A stretch of 10,276 bases of DNA from an uncultured Clostridia bacterium (GTDB lineage Bacteria > Bacillota > Clostridia > Christensenellales > Aristaeellaceae). Position numbers and translations under genes: made by a program. Below the pieces are notes generated by a model. That model saw nothing but the letters and a program-made list of their open reading frames with translations, made no database searches and was not told the origin of the DNA. The stretch is from the NCBI GenBank assembly GCA_937874275.1, contig CALNAU010000114.1, forward strand, positions 1-10,276, written 5' to 3'. Positions 1-6,571 of this stretch are shown one piece after another (the stretch's first letter is position 1; every line of letters starts with the position of its first letter).

Positions 1-1193
1 TTAAGTATGACACCAGCGAGGACATGGGCAAGCTGTTTGACCTGGAGGCGAGCGGCTACTTTTACACCCGCCTGGCCAACCCCACCAACGACCATGTCGC
101 CGCCAAGATTGCCAACCTGGAGGGCGGCACCGCCGCGGTGCTCACCGCATCCGGGCAGGCAGCGTCATTTTACAGCATCTTCAACATCGCCTCCTGCGGC
201 GACCACATCGTATCCTCGTCCACCGTGTATGGCGGCACTTACAACCTGTTTGCCGTCACCATGAAGCGCATGGGCATCGACTTCACCTTCGTGTCGCCCA
301 ACTGCACGGATGAGGAGCTGGCACACGCCTTCAGACCCAACACCAAGGCGGTGTTCGGCGAAACCATCGCCAACCCCGCGCTGGTGGTGTTTGATATCGA
401 GCGCTTTGCCAAGGCCGCGCACGCGCACGGCGTGCCCCTGATTGTGGACAACACCTTCGCCACGCCCATCCTGTGCCGCCCGTTTGCGCATGGGGCAGAC
501 ATCGTGACCCACTCCACCACCAAGTATATGGACGGACACGCGGCATCGGTCGGCGGCTGCGTGGTGGATAGCGGCCAGTTTGACTGGACCAGGTACCCGG
601 ACAAATATCCGGGGCTGTGCACGCCCGACGCCAGCTACCACGGCATCACCTACACCGAGCGCTTTGGCCTGGGCGGCGCCTACATCACCAAGGCGGTGGC
701 CCAGCTGATGCGGGACTTTGGCGCCATCCAATCCCCCCAGAACGCGTACCTGCTCAACCTGGGGCTGGAGAGCCTGCACCTGCGCATGCAGCGCCACAGC
801 GAGAATGGCCTTAAGGTGGCGCAGGTCCTGAGCACACACCCCCGGGTGGCCTGGGTCAAATACCCCGGCCTTCCGGGCGACCCCTGTTACGCGCTGGCGC
901 AAAAGCTGCTGCCGGATGGCTGCTGCGGCGTGGTCAGCTTTGGTGTCAAGGGGGGACGCAAGGCGGCGGAACACTTCATGAAGGGGTTGAAACTGGCCAG
1001 CATCGCCACCCACGTGGCGGATGTGAAAACCTGCTGCCTGCACCCGGCCAGCAGCACCCACCGCCAGATGAGCGATGAGGAGCTGCGTGCCGCCGGTGTA
1101 TCGCCCGACCTGGTGCGCATCTCGGTGGGCATCGAATCCGCGGACGACATCATTGCAGACATCCGGCAAGCCCTGGAAGCTACAAGCGCCTGA
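1..1193 (+). CDS. metY: O-acetylhomoserine sulfhydrylase (MetY), 5' end missing
   Basis: This PLP enzyme of the Cys/Met metabolism family joins O-acetylhomoserine with sulfide to give homocysteine in the cytoplasm. The reading frame is open from base 3, before the first in-frame ATG at 24, so the true start lies outside the window; 396 residues are visible, and by family length about 30 are missing. Seen in sequence: the SGYFYTRLANPTND segment, the LEGG and SGQAA motifs of the cofactor pocket, IVDNTFATP, and the PLP lysine in HSTTKYMDGH (codon 522-524). YPGLCTPDASYHG and the C-terminal HPASSTHRQ and RISVGIES segments are typical of MetY rather than of cystathionine gamma-synthase. The stop is TGA. 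metA begins 23 bases later on the same strand, which supports a shared transcript and a direct acetylhomoserine route. Any upstream riboswitch would be outside the window. Confidence 0.95.
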   Translation, partial: KYDTSEDMGKLFDLEASGYFYTRLANPTNDHVAAKIANLEGGTAAVLTASGQAASFYSIFNIASCGDHIVSSSTVYGGTYNLFAVTMKRMGIDFTFVSPNCTDEELAHAFRPNTKAVFGETIANPALVVFDIERFAKAAHAHGVPLIVDNTFATPILCRPFAHGADIVTHSTTKYMDGHAASVGGCVVDSGQFDWTRYPDKYPGLCTPDASYHGITYTERFGLGGAYITKAVAQLMRDFGAIQSPQNAYLLNLGLESLHLRMQRHSENGLKVAQVLSTHPRVAWVKYPGLPGDPCYALAQKLLPDGCCGVVSFGVKGGRKAAEHFMKGLKLASIATHVADVKTCCLHPASSTHRQMSDEELRAAGVSPDLVRISVGIESADDIIADIRQALEATSA

Positions 1194-1216
1194 ACACGAG
1201 ATAGAGGTCACACATC

Positions 1217-2131
1217 ATGCCAATCAAAATCCCCAACACGCTGCCCGCCACGCAGACGCTGCTGAACGAAAACATATTCGTGATGACGGAAACCCGGGCG
1301 CTGAGCCAGGACATCCGTCCGCTGCGCATTCTGCTGCTCAACCTGATGCCCACCAAGGTACAGACCGAGACGCAGCTGGCGCGCCTGCTGGGTAACACCC
1401 CCTTACAGGTGGAGCTGGAGCTGCTGCACACCGGCACGCACCAATCCAAGAACACATCGGCGGAGCACCTGCTGGCCTTCTATAAGACGTTTGACGAGGT
1501 GAAGCACGAAAAGTACGACGGCATGGTTATCACCGGCGCGCCGGTGGAGCAGATGCCCTTTGAAGAGGTGGAATATTGGGATGAGCTGTGCGAAATCATG
1601 GCGTGGAGCAAGACCCATGTGTTCAGCACCTTCCACATCTGCTGGGGCGCGCAGGCGGCGCTGTACTACCACTTCGGCGTCCCCAAGTATCCGCTGGACA
1701 ACAAGCTGTTTGGCGTGTTCCCCCACCGGGTGGAGTACAAGAACCCCATCCTGATGCGCGGGTTTGACGATGTGTTCATGGCGCCCCACTCGCGCCACAC
1801 CACCGTGCGCCGGGAGGATGTGGAAAAGGTGCCCGAGTTGAAAATATTGGCCGCCTCCCCTGAAGCCGGTATCTACGCCTTGATGACCGAGCGTGGACAG
1901 CAAGTGTTCATCACCGGGCACTCGGAATACGACGCGGATACCCTCAAGCAGGAGTACCTGCGCGATAAAAAAGCCGGCCTGCCCATCGACCCGCCGCGCA
2001 ACTACTTCCCCCAGGATGATGACACGCAGGACCCCATGGTCACCTGGCGTGCGCACGCCAACCTGTTGTACTTCAACTGGCTCAACTACTTCGTGTACCA
2101 GACGACGCCCTACAACATCAGCGAACTGTAA
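1217..2131 (+). CDS. metA: Homoserine O-acyltransferase (MetA), predicted acetyl-CoA type
   Basis: MetA activates the hydroxyl of homoserine, the first committed step of methionine synthesis. The protein has 304 residues, the normal family length, and is complete. The catalytic cysteine is Cys142 in HICWGAQA, and the His/Glu pair is His235 and Glu237 in GHSEYDA; the numbering matches E. coli MetA. Residue 111 is Glu (GAPVEQMPFEEV). Work on the Bacillus cereus enzyme links Glu111 to acetyl-CoA use and Gly at this site to succinyl-CoA use. The inferred product is therefore O-acetylhomoserine, which fits the upstream metY. The start follows a modest site (AGAGGT, about 10 bases upstream), weaker than others in the window, so translation may partly depend on metY. 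Transcription probably ends at the palindrome at 2182-2221. Confidence 0.96.
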   Translation: MPIKIPNTLPATQTLLNENIFVMTETRALSQDIRPLRILLLNLMPTKVQTETQLARLLGNTPLQVELELLHTGTHQSKNTSAEHLLAFYKTFDEVKHEKYDGMVITGAPVEQMPFEEVEYWDELCEIMAWSKTHVFSTFHICWGAQAALYYHFGVPKYPLDNKLFGVFPHRVEYKNPILMRGFDDVFMAPHSRHTTVRREDVEKVPELKILAASPEAGIYALMTERGQQVFITGHSEYDADTLKQEYLRDKKAGLPIDPPRNYFPQDDDTQDPMVTWRAHANLLYFNWLNYFVYQTTPYNISEL

Positions 2132-2181
2132 AGGGGTAGGACACGCGCTGGGCCGACCCTGATCTCAAACAAAACAGCCTG

Positions 2182-2221
2182 CAACGCAAAGCCCCGTTCA
2201 GCTGAACGGGGCTTTGCGTTG
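2182..2221. terminator. Perfect 40-bp palindrome, likely bidirectional terminator
   Basis: The sequence reads the same on both strands over 40 bases, centred between 2201 and 2202. The core is AAAGCCCCGTTC followed by its complement GAACGGGGCTTT, giving a G/C stem flanked by A on one side and T on the other in either direction. It lies 50 bases after the metA stop and 21 bases beyond the 3' end of the minus-strand tRNA-Gln, so it can end both convergent transcripts. The T run is short (TTTGCGTT), so efficiency is uncertain. Confidence 0.85.
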
Positions 2222-2242
2222 GCCTACGCCTTGGGGTGAGGT

Positions 2243-2317
2243 TGGCTGGGGTGGCAGGGATCGAACCTACGAGTGCGGGAGTCAAAGTCCCGTGCCTTAC
2301 CGCTTGGCTACACCCCA
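2243..2317 (-). tRNA. tRNA-Gln (anticodon TTG)
   Basis: On the minus strand a full cloverleaf can be drawn: acceptor TGGGGTG with CACCCCA, discriminator G and an encoded CCA (plus-strand 2243-2245). The anticodon stem CGGGA/TCCCG encloses the loop CTTTGAC, giving anticodon TTG. The T arm is GTAGG-TTCGATC-CCTGC with one G-U pair. The U1-A72 end pair is usual for bacterial tRNA-Gln. It is the last gene of a three-tRNA cluster, 23 bases after tRNA-His. Confidence 0.97.
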
Positions 2318-2340
2318 ACGCCGGGCGCTGGGCCGGAAAA

Positions 2341-2417
2341 TGGGGTGGGTAGTCGGATTTGAACCGACGACATCCAGATCCACAATCTGGCGCTCTAACC
2401 ACTGAACTATACCCACC
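2341..2417 (-). tRNA. tRNA-His (anticodon GTG)
   Basis: Minus-strand cloverleaf with acceptor GTGGGTA/TACCCAC, anticodon stem CCAGA/TCTGG and loop TTGTGGA, giving anticodon GTG. The discriminator is C73, which can pair with an extra G at position -1 (base 2417); this G-1:C73 pair is the identity mark of tRNA-His. The T arm is GTCGG-TTCAAAT-CCGAC and CCA is encoded. It lies between tRNA-Arg (7 bases upstream) and tRNA-Gln. Confidence 0.97.
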
Positions 2418-2424
2418 ATTTGAT

Positions 2425-2501
<77 letters not shown>

Positions 2502-2561
2502 ATCACCGTCGGTGCAGCGAACGAAGGATTTCAGAGGATCCATCCCTGCTGACAGGACAAA

Positions 2562-2590
2562 ATCCTATCACATGCGGATGGCGCTGTCAA
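2562..2590 (-). promoter_or_regulatory. Sigma-A promoter of the tRNA cluster
   Basis: On the minus strand there is a perfect -35 TTGACA (plus-strand 2585-2590), a 17-base spacer, and -10 TAGGAT (2562-2567) preceded by TGA, an extended -10. Transcription would begin near 2555 and give a leader of about 50 bases before tRNA-Arg. It lies just beyond the amylase terminator region and points at the tRNAs. Confidence 0.8.
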
Positions 2591-2603
2591 GCCTTACGCG
2601 GCC

Positions 2604-2671
2604 AAAAACAAGGCAAAGCGGGAGCCATCCCGGCCCCGTCACCCGGCGCGAATCATCGGCCCCGCGCCGGG
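2604..2671 (-). terminator. Probable terminator region after the amylase gene
   Basis: Downstream of the amylase stop on the minus strand are a 9-bp perfect stem CCCGGCGCG/CGCGCCGGG (2642-2650 with 2663-2671, 12-base loop), then a smaller stem CGGGA/TCCCG (2619-2632), then CTTTGCCTTGTTTTT, whose five T lie at 2604-2608. Neither hairpin directly abuts the T run, so this is a weaker match to an intrinsic terminator than the ones at 2182 or 9527. Confidence 0.5.
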
Positions 2672-2683
2672 GTTTGCAGCTTG

Positions 2684-4303
2684 TTACGCCCTAACGTACA
2701 CCGACACCGACTGCCCGTGGCAGTGGAACTCGGCCTCGCCATTGTCGTCCAGCGTCACCGGGTCGTGGATGATGCCGGTGATGTCCCGCCAGGTGGTGCC
2801 GCGGTTGAGTTCGCCCAGGCTCATGCGCTTGAAGCCGTCGTCGCCGTTGGACATGACCACCGCCAGGCCGCTGCCCGGGTGATCCTCATCGCCAAGGCGC
2901 ACCCAGCCGATGCAGTTGGCATGGTCAAAGTAGTCTATCTGCTCGCCATAGGCGGCCTCGCGCCGCGCCTGCAGCAGGGGGTCCAGCTGCTCACGCAGGC
3001 CGGGCTGTGGGTTGGGCCCGCCGGAGATGCCGTAGTAGTCGCCATAAAACAGGCAGGGGTAGCCGTCCCGGCGCAGCAGCGTCAGCGCGTAGGCCAGCAG
3101 CTTGAACGGTCCGCCCACCCAGCTTTGCAGCGCCTGCCCCTCCTGCGAGTCGTGGTTGTCCACAAACGTGACCACGTTGAGCGGGTTTTTCTCCAGCAGC
3201 GTGTCGTGGAAGATGGTGCGCATGTCAAAATCCCGCCCGCGGATGGAGGCCTCCTGGAAGTTGAAGTGCAGCGCCACGTCAAACAGGGCCAGTTGGTCGC
3301 GCACATCGCTGATGAAGTTAGCCAGTGCCTCATCGTGCCGGTGCCAGTACTCGCCCGCGATGTAGAGGTTTTTACCCGTCTGCAGGCGCATGGCCGTCAT
3401 GAAGATGTTGAGGAAGCTGGAGTTGATATGCTTGATGGCGTCCAGCCGCAGGCCGTCGAGGTTGAGCGTTTTGATAAACCACTCGCCCCAGCGCAGCACC
3501 TCCTCGATGACATCCTTGTTGCGGTAGTCAATGTCAGCGAACATCAGGTAGTCGTAGTTGCCCTTCTCGCTGTCCACATTGCTGGCAAAGCCCTTGTTCT
3601 CACCCAGGATGCGGAAAATGCCGTTCTCGTGGTGCATTTCATCGTAGTCGATGGCGGTGAAATGCTGGAATCCCCACTGAAACTCGGAGTACTTGCCCTG
3701 CCGGCCGGGAAAGGTGAACCGCGTCCACCCCTTGATGTCATAGGGCTCGGATATCTGGTGGTTGCGGTTTTCCGGGTCCACCTTGACCACCTGAAATTGC
3801 TCCGCCTCGTCGGCCCCGGCCTTGTGGTTGAGCACCGCGTCGCCGTACACCTGGATACCCTGCTCGTGCAGGGCGGCCACGGCTTCCTCCAGCTCCTGGC
3901 GGGTGCCGTACTTGGTGCGCACATTGCCCTTCTGGTCAAACTCGCCCAGGTCCCACAGGTCGTACACGCCATAGCCCACGTCGTTGGTGCCGGTGGCCTT
4001 GCAACAAGGAGGAATCCATATCCCGCCCACACCCAGCTCCTTGAGGTGCTGGGCCGCGTCCTTCAGCCGCTGCCAGTGCTGCCCGTCATCGGGCAGATAC
4101 CACTCAAAGGCCTGCATCATCACCTTATTTTGCGGCACGCTGCCATCGGGCGTCACCTCAAAGGCGTTGCCCAGGGAGACGCCGCGCTCCTCCGCCAACT
4201 CCTCAATGCGCTCTTCCACCTGCTCCTCCATGCCGTCGGGCAAGGTATCGGTGGCGGTCTGGTGGATGATATCGATGGGTTCAATGGGGGTGTGTTCGCT
4301 CAT
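2684..4303 (-). CDS. amyA: Cytoplasmic alpha-amylase, GH13 subfamily 5, with acidic N-terminal extension
   Basis: Endo-acting hydrolase of alpha-1,4-glucans, 539 residues. The catalytic (beta/alpha)8 domain starts near residue 60 (NKVMMQAFEWY) and runs closely parallel to Bacillus liquefying amylases. Seen: DVGYGVYDLWDLGEF (108-122), DAVLNH (155-160), nucleophile Asp288 in GLRLDAIKH, acid/base Glu318 in IAGEYW, and Asp385 in FVDNHD; the spacings of 30 and 67 residues equal those of B. licheniformis amylase. The C-terminal domain ends in QSVSVYVRA. Residues 1-57 are an extra acidic stretch with a likely helix (MEEQVEERIEELAEERG) and no signal peptide, so the enzyme should act inside the cell on glycogen or imported maltodextrin. 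ATG at 4303 is chosen because AGAAGGAG lies about five bases upstream; the frame runs back to 4606, but that part overlaps hutD. It is the last gene of the operon, 11 bases after hutD. The symbol follows the E. coli cytoplasmic enzyme and is tentative. Confidence 0.93.
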   Translation of the reverse strand: MSEHTPIEPIDIIHQTATDTLPDGMEEQVEERIEELAEERGVSLGNAFEVTPDGSVPQNKVMMQAFEWYLPDDGQHWQRLKDAAQHLKELGVGGIWIPPCCKATGTNDVGYGVYDLWDLGEFDQKGNVRTKYGTRQELEEAVAALHEQGIQVYGDAVLNHKAGADEAEQFQVVKVDPENRNHQISEPYDIKGWTRFTFPGRQGKYSEFQWGFQHFTAIDYDEMHHENGIFRILGENKGFASNVDSEKGNYDYLMFADIDYRNKDVIEEVLRWGEWFIKTLNLDGLRLDAIKHINSSFLNIFMTAMRLQTGKNLYIAGEYWHRHDEALANFISDVRDQLALFDVALHFNFQEASIRGRDFDMRTIFHDTLLEKNPLNVVTFVDNHDSQEGQALQSWVGGPFKLLAYALTLLRRDGYPCLFYGDYYGISGGPNPQPGLREQLDPLLQARREAAYGEQIDYFDHANCIGWVRLGDEDHPGSGLAVVMSNGDDGFKRMSLGELNRGTTWRDITGIIHDPVTLDDNGEAEFHCHGQSVSVYVRA

Positions 4304-4314
4304 GGTTGCTCCTT

Positions 4315-4911
4315 CTACGGGTTGTCCGTCTCCGGCGGCTGTACGCGGGCCAGCATCAGCATGGCCCCCTGCGGGCTGCGCAGGGCGCAGTCGCCCGCCT
4401 CGCCCTCCAGCAATAGGGTGTCGCCTCGGCGTAAAGTGTACTGCCCGCCTGCCGCCTCGGCCATCACATCGCCCTGGGCGCAATACACCGCCAGCGCGTG
4501 TCCCTGTGGCTTGTGCAGGCGTTCCGCGGCGCCCGCCGGCAGCTCCAGCGCCGCCATGCTCCCCTCGCACCGGCCCTTGCGCAGCATGAGGTTGAAATCC
4601 GTGCACCGGCCCAGGCAGCGGGTGGCATGCGCGCCGTCAAAAGCATGTACCCGAAATGCCGGCAGTTCAATCCATGGGCCGCCCTGGTGGGACAGACGAA
4701 TTTCGCCCGCCAGCACGGCGATGTAGCGCCGGTAATCCGGAAGTGCTGTAAAATCCGACTCCTCCAGGTCCACCTGCGCGCTGCTGAGCCGCCACAGGAA
4801 ATCCCGCTGACTATACTGTGCCCCAGGCGGCCGGATGGCAATCTGCCGGGTGATGCCGCCCGCCCAGGTGCTGGTCACATACTCACCGGCGGTCAGGTGT
4901 TGGATATGCAT
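4315..4911 (-). CDS. hutD: HutD/Ves family protein
   Basis: A 198-residue soluble protein of the HutD family (double-stranded beta-helix, cupin-like). Seen: the N-terminal TWAGGITRQIAIRPP segment (15-29), RDFLWRLSSAQVD (36-48), SDFTALPDYRRYIAVLAGEIRL (52-72) and TDFNLMLRKG (104-113), which follow the family pattern in order. In Pseudomonas, HutD lies with the histidine-utilisation genes and has been proposed to limit hut expression by sensing a pathway intermediate; its biochemical role is not settled. Here it directly follows fchA and ftcD, which supports the assignment to histidine breakdown. The ATG at 4911 has AAAGGAG eight bases upstream. A strong stem-loop (4934-4963) sits in the 75-base gap before it. 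The stop TAG is 11 bases before the amylase ATG, so the two are surely co-transcribed. Confidence 0.87.
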   Translation of the reverse strand: MHIQHLTAGEYVTSTWAGGITRQIAIRPPGAQYSQRDFLWRLSSAQVDLEESDFTALPDYRRYIAVLAGEIRLSHQGGPWIELPAFRVHAFDGAHATRCLGRCTDFNLMLRKGRCEGSMAALELPAGAAERLHKPQGHALAVYCAQGDVMAEAAGGQYTLRRGDTLLLEGEAGDCALRSPQGAMLMLARVQPPETDNP

Positions 4912-4933
4912 GGTGCGCTCCTTTCAACAAAGC

Positions 4934-4963
4934 GGGGCCTTCCTGCGCCAGCGGGAAGGCCCC
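4934..4963 (-). terminator. Stem-loop between fchA and hutD, possible attenuator
   Basis: A 10-bp perfect stem, GGGGCCTTCC with GGAAGGCCCC, extends by a G-U and two G-C pairs to a 4-base loop. On the coding (minus) strand it is followed by GCTTTGTTG and then the hutD ribosome binding site. The T tract is poor, so it may lower hutD-amylase expression or protect upstream mRNA rather than fully stop transcription. Confidence 0.55.
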
Positions 4964-4986
4964 TGTCCGAATGAGTCAAACGGGGA

Positions 4987-5616
4987 TCAGGTCATCTCCT
5001 CCGTCAGGCGATAGACCTCGTCCGCCAGGGGCAGCACCTCGGCTATGAGGGCCTCCCCCTTGGCGCGGTACTCGTCGGCGAAGGCCTGATCGTCTATGCC
5101 GCCTAGGTTGATGCGCACGTTGAGCCATGCACCCAGCAGCGCGCTCCTCAGGTTGAGTGCGGCGACGCCCAGGTCGCTGGCGGCGGTCTGGTTGCTCTTG
5201 CCGACCACGGCGTGCGCCAGGCGCAGACCTTCGGCCGCGTATTCCATGGTTTCAAACGGGGTCACGGTGCAGGATTTGAGCGCCGCCTGCATGGCCTGCT
5301 TGCGCAAGTCCTTCTCCTGCTCAGTGTCCTTGGGCATGGCGAATACCGCGGTCACGCTGTTGAAGGCCTCGGTGTCGCGGTCAATCAACTCCATCAGCTT
5401 ATCCTTAAGCTGGGCGGATTTCTCCATCACGTCGCGGCACAGGTCCTCATACTCAGCGTACTTTTTCTTGCCGATGGTAAACCCGCACACCATGCTGGTT
5501 AGCCCGGCACCCTGCGCGCCCATCAGGGCGGAGGCCGAGCCGCCGCCGGGCGCCGCATGTTCGGACGAGGACAGCATGGACAGGTAGTCACGTACAGTCA
5601 GTTCAATCAGTTTCAC
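4987..5616 (-). CDS. fchA: Formimidoyl-THF cyclodeaminase (FchA family)
   Basis: A 209-residue helical cytoplasmic enzyme of the formiminotransferase-cyclodeaminase C-terminal family (COG3404). It closes 5-formimino-THF to 5,10-methenyl-THF with loss of ammonia; relatives also act as methenyl-THF cyclohydrolase. Seen: AAPGGGSASALMGAQGAGL near the N terminus (21-39), the conserved DTEAFNSV (81-88), and KSNQTAASDLGVAALN (140-155). The start is GTG at 5616, fixed by a strong AGGAGGG seven bases upstream and by the family N terminus (KLIELTVRDYL). Animals fuse this domain to the transferase; here it is a separate gene 11 bases after ftcD, which supplies its substrate. Confidence 0.93.
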   Translation of the reverse strand: MKLIELTVRDYLSMLSSSEHAAPGGGSASALMGAQGAGLTSMVCGFTIGKKKYAEYEDLCRDVMEKSAQLKDKLMELIDRDTEAFNSVTAVFAMPKDTEQEKDLRKQAMQAALKSCTVTPFETMEYAAEGLRLAHAVVGKSNQTAASDLGVAALNLRSALLGAWLNVRINLGGIDDQAFADEYRAKGEALIAEVLPLADEVYRLTEEMT

Positions 5617-5627
5617 GTCAGGCCCTC

Positions 5628-6530
5628 CTATTCGCCAATCAGGTGATACTCCAATACTTGCTTGCGGCAGTCGAAGTTTTCAATCTTCAGGTAATACTCC
5701 GCCGCGTCAATCAGCGCCTTGGCGGGGGTGAGGCCCACAATTTCGGTGCCCACGATGTTGACGCCCCAGCGGGCGGCCTCAAACCGCACCGTCTCATACA
5801 CGCGGTACAGGGGCGTGCCCTCGTAGTTGACCATGTTCATGGTCACCTGGGCCATGTTGCGCTCCTCAATTTTAACGCCCAGGGCCTTGCAGTACTTGTA
5901 GCCGCCACTGGAGCCGCGGATGGACTTGGCGATGGCCTTGGCAATCTCCACATCATCGGTATCCAGGTTAATGTTGAAGGCAACCAGGGGCATGCGCGCG
6001 CCAATGGCAATGATGCCGGCGGTGGGGTGAATCTCTCGCTCGCCGTAATCGGGGGCCCACTCGGGCTGTTTGAGTTTCTCGGGCATGCCCTCAAACTGGC
6101 CTTTCCGCACGGCGGCCAGGTTGGTGCGGTCGGGCGAGGAGGCCGAGTCCTCGTACAGGAAGCTGGGGATCTTCAGCTCGTCCCAGATGCGTAGGGCCAC
6201 GCGCTTGGACATGGCCACACACTCCTCCACCGTGACGTCCATGGTGGGCACGAAGGGGATGACATCGGTCGCGCCCATGCGGGGGTGCGCGCCCTCGTGC
6301 TTGGTCATGTCGATGGTTTCCATGGCCTTCTTGGCCAGCTGGAACGCCACCTCCTCAATGCCCTCCGGGCTGCCCACCAGCGTATACACGCAGCGGTTGT
6401 GGCTCTCGTCGCTCTGCACGTCAAACAGGGAGACGCCCGGCACGCTCTGGGCCACAGCGGTCAGGCCGTCAATCACCTTCTGGTCGCGGCCCTCGCTGAA
6501 GTTGGGGATGCACTCAATAAGCTTTGGCAT
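5628..6530 (-). CDS. ftcD: Glutamate formimidoyltransferase (FtcD)
   Basis: This cytoplasmic enzyme moves the formimino group of N-formiminoglutamate, the product of histidine breakdown, to tetrahydrofolate and releases glutamate. The 300 residues match the two-subdomain transferase without the cyclodeaminase part. Seen: the N-terminal LIECIPNFSEGRD (4-16), the catalytic His82 in HEGAHPRMGATD (same number as in pig FTCD), HPTAGIIAIGAR and FNINLDTDDVEIAKAIAKSIR. The ATG at 6530 has AAGGAGG upstream. The preceding gene gltS ends 35 bases before it, with a small hairpin across the gltS stop. The next gene, fchA, completes the conversion to methenyl-THF. Confidence 0.97.
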   Translation of the reverse strand: MPKLIECIPNFSEGRDQKVIDGLTAVAQSVPGVSLFDVQSDESHNRCVYTLVGSPEGIEEVAFQLAKKAMETIDMTKHEGAHPRMGATDVIPFVPTMDVTVEECVAMSKRVALRIWDELKIPSFLYEDSASSPDRTNLAAVRKGQFEGMPEKLKQPEWAPDYGEREIHPTAGIIAIGARMPLVAFNINLDTDDVEIAKAIAKSIRGSSGGYKYCKALGVKIEERNMAQVTMNMVNYEGTPLYRVYETVRFEAARWGVNIVGTEIVGLTPAKALIDAAEYYLKIENFDCRKQVLEYHLIGE

Positions 6531-6553
6531 GATATCCTCCTTGGTTTATTTGT

Positions 6554-6571
6554 GGCTAACAAGCGTTAGCC
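6554..6571 (-). other. Stem-loop across the gltS stop codon
   Basis: A perfect 7-bp stem GGCTAAC/GTTAGCC with a 4-base loop contains the gltS TAA stop. The coding strand continues ACAAATAAACC and then the ftcD ribosome binding site, with no T run, so it is not a normal terminator. It could act as an mRNA processing or stability element. Confidence 0.6.

Noticed and set aside
165..1211. Open frame of 348 codons on the minus strand
   Set aside because: It is antisense to metY, which is an unmistakable family member, and has no start signal.
4304..4606. Upstream extension of the amylase frame to an earlier start
   Set aside because: These 101 codons overlap hutD, read as low-complexity Gly/Arg/Pro sequence, and ignore the well-spaced AGAAGGAG before the ATG at 4303.
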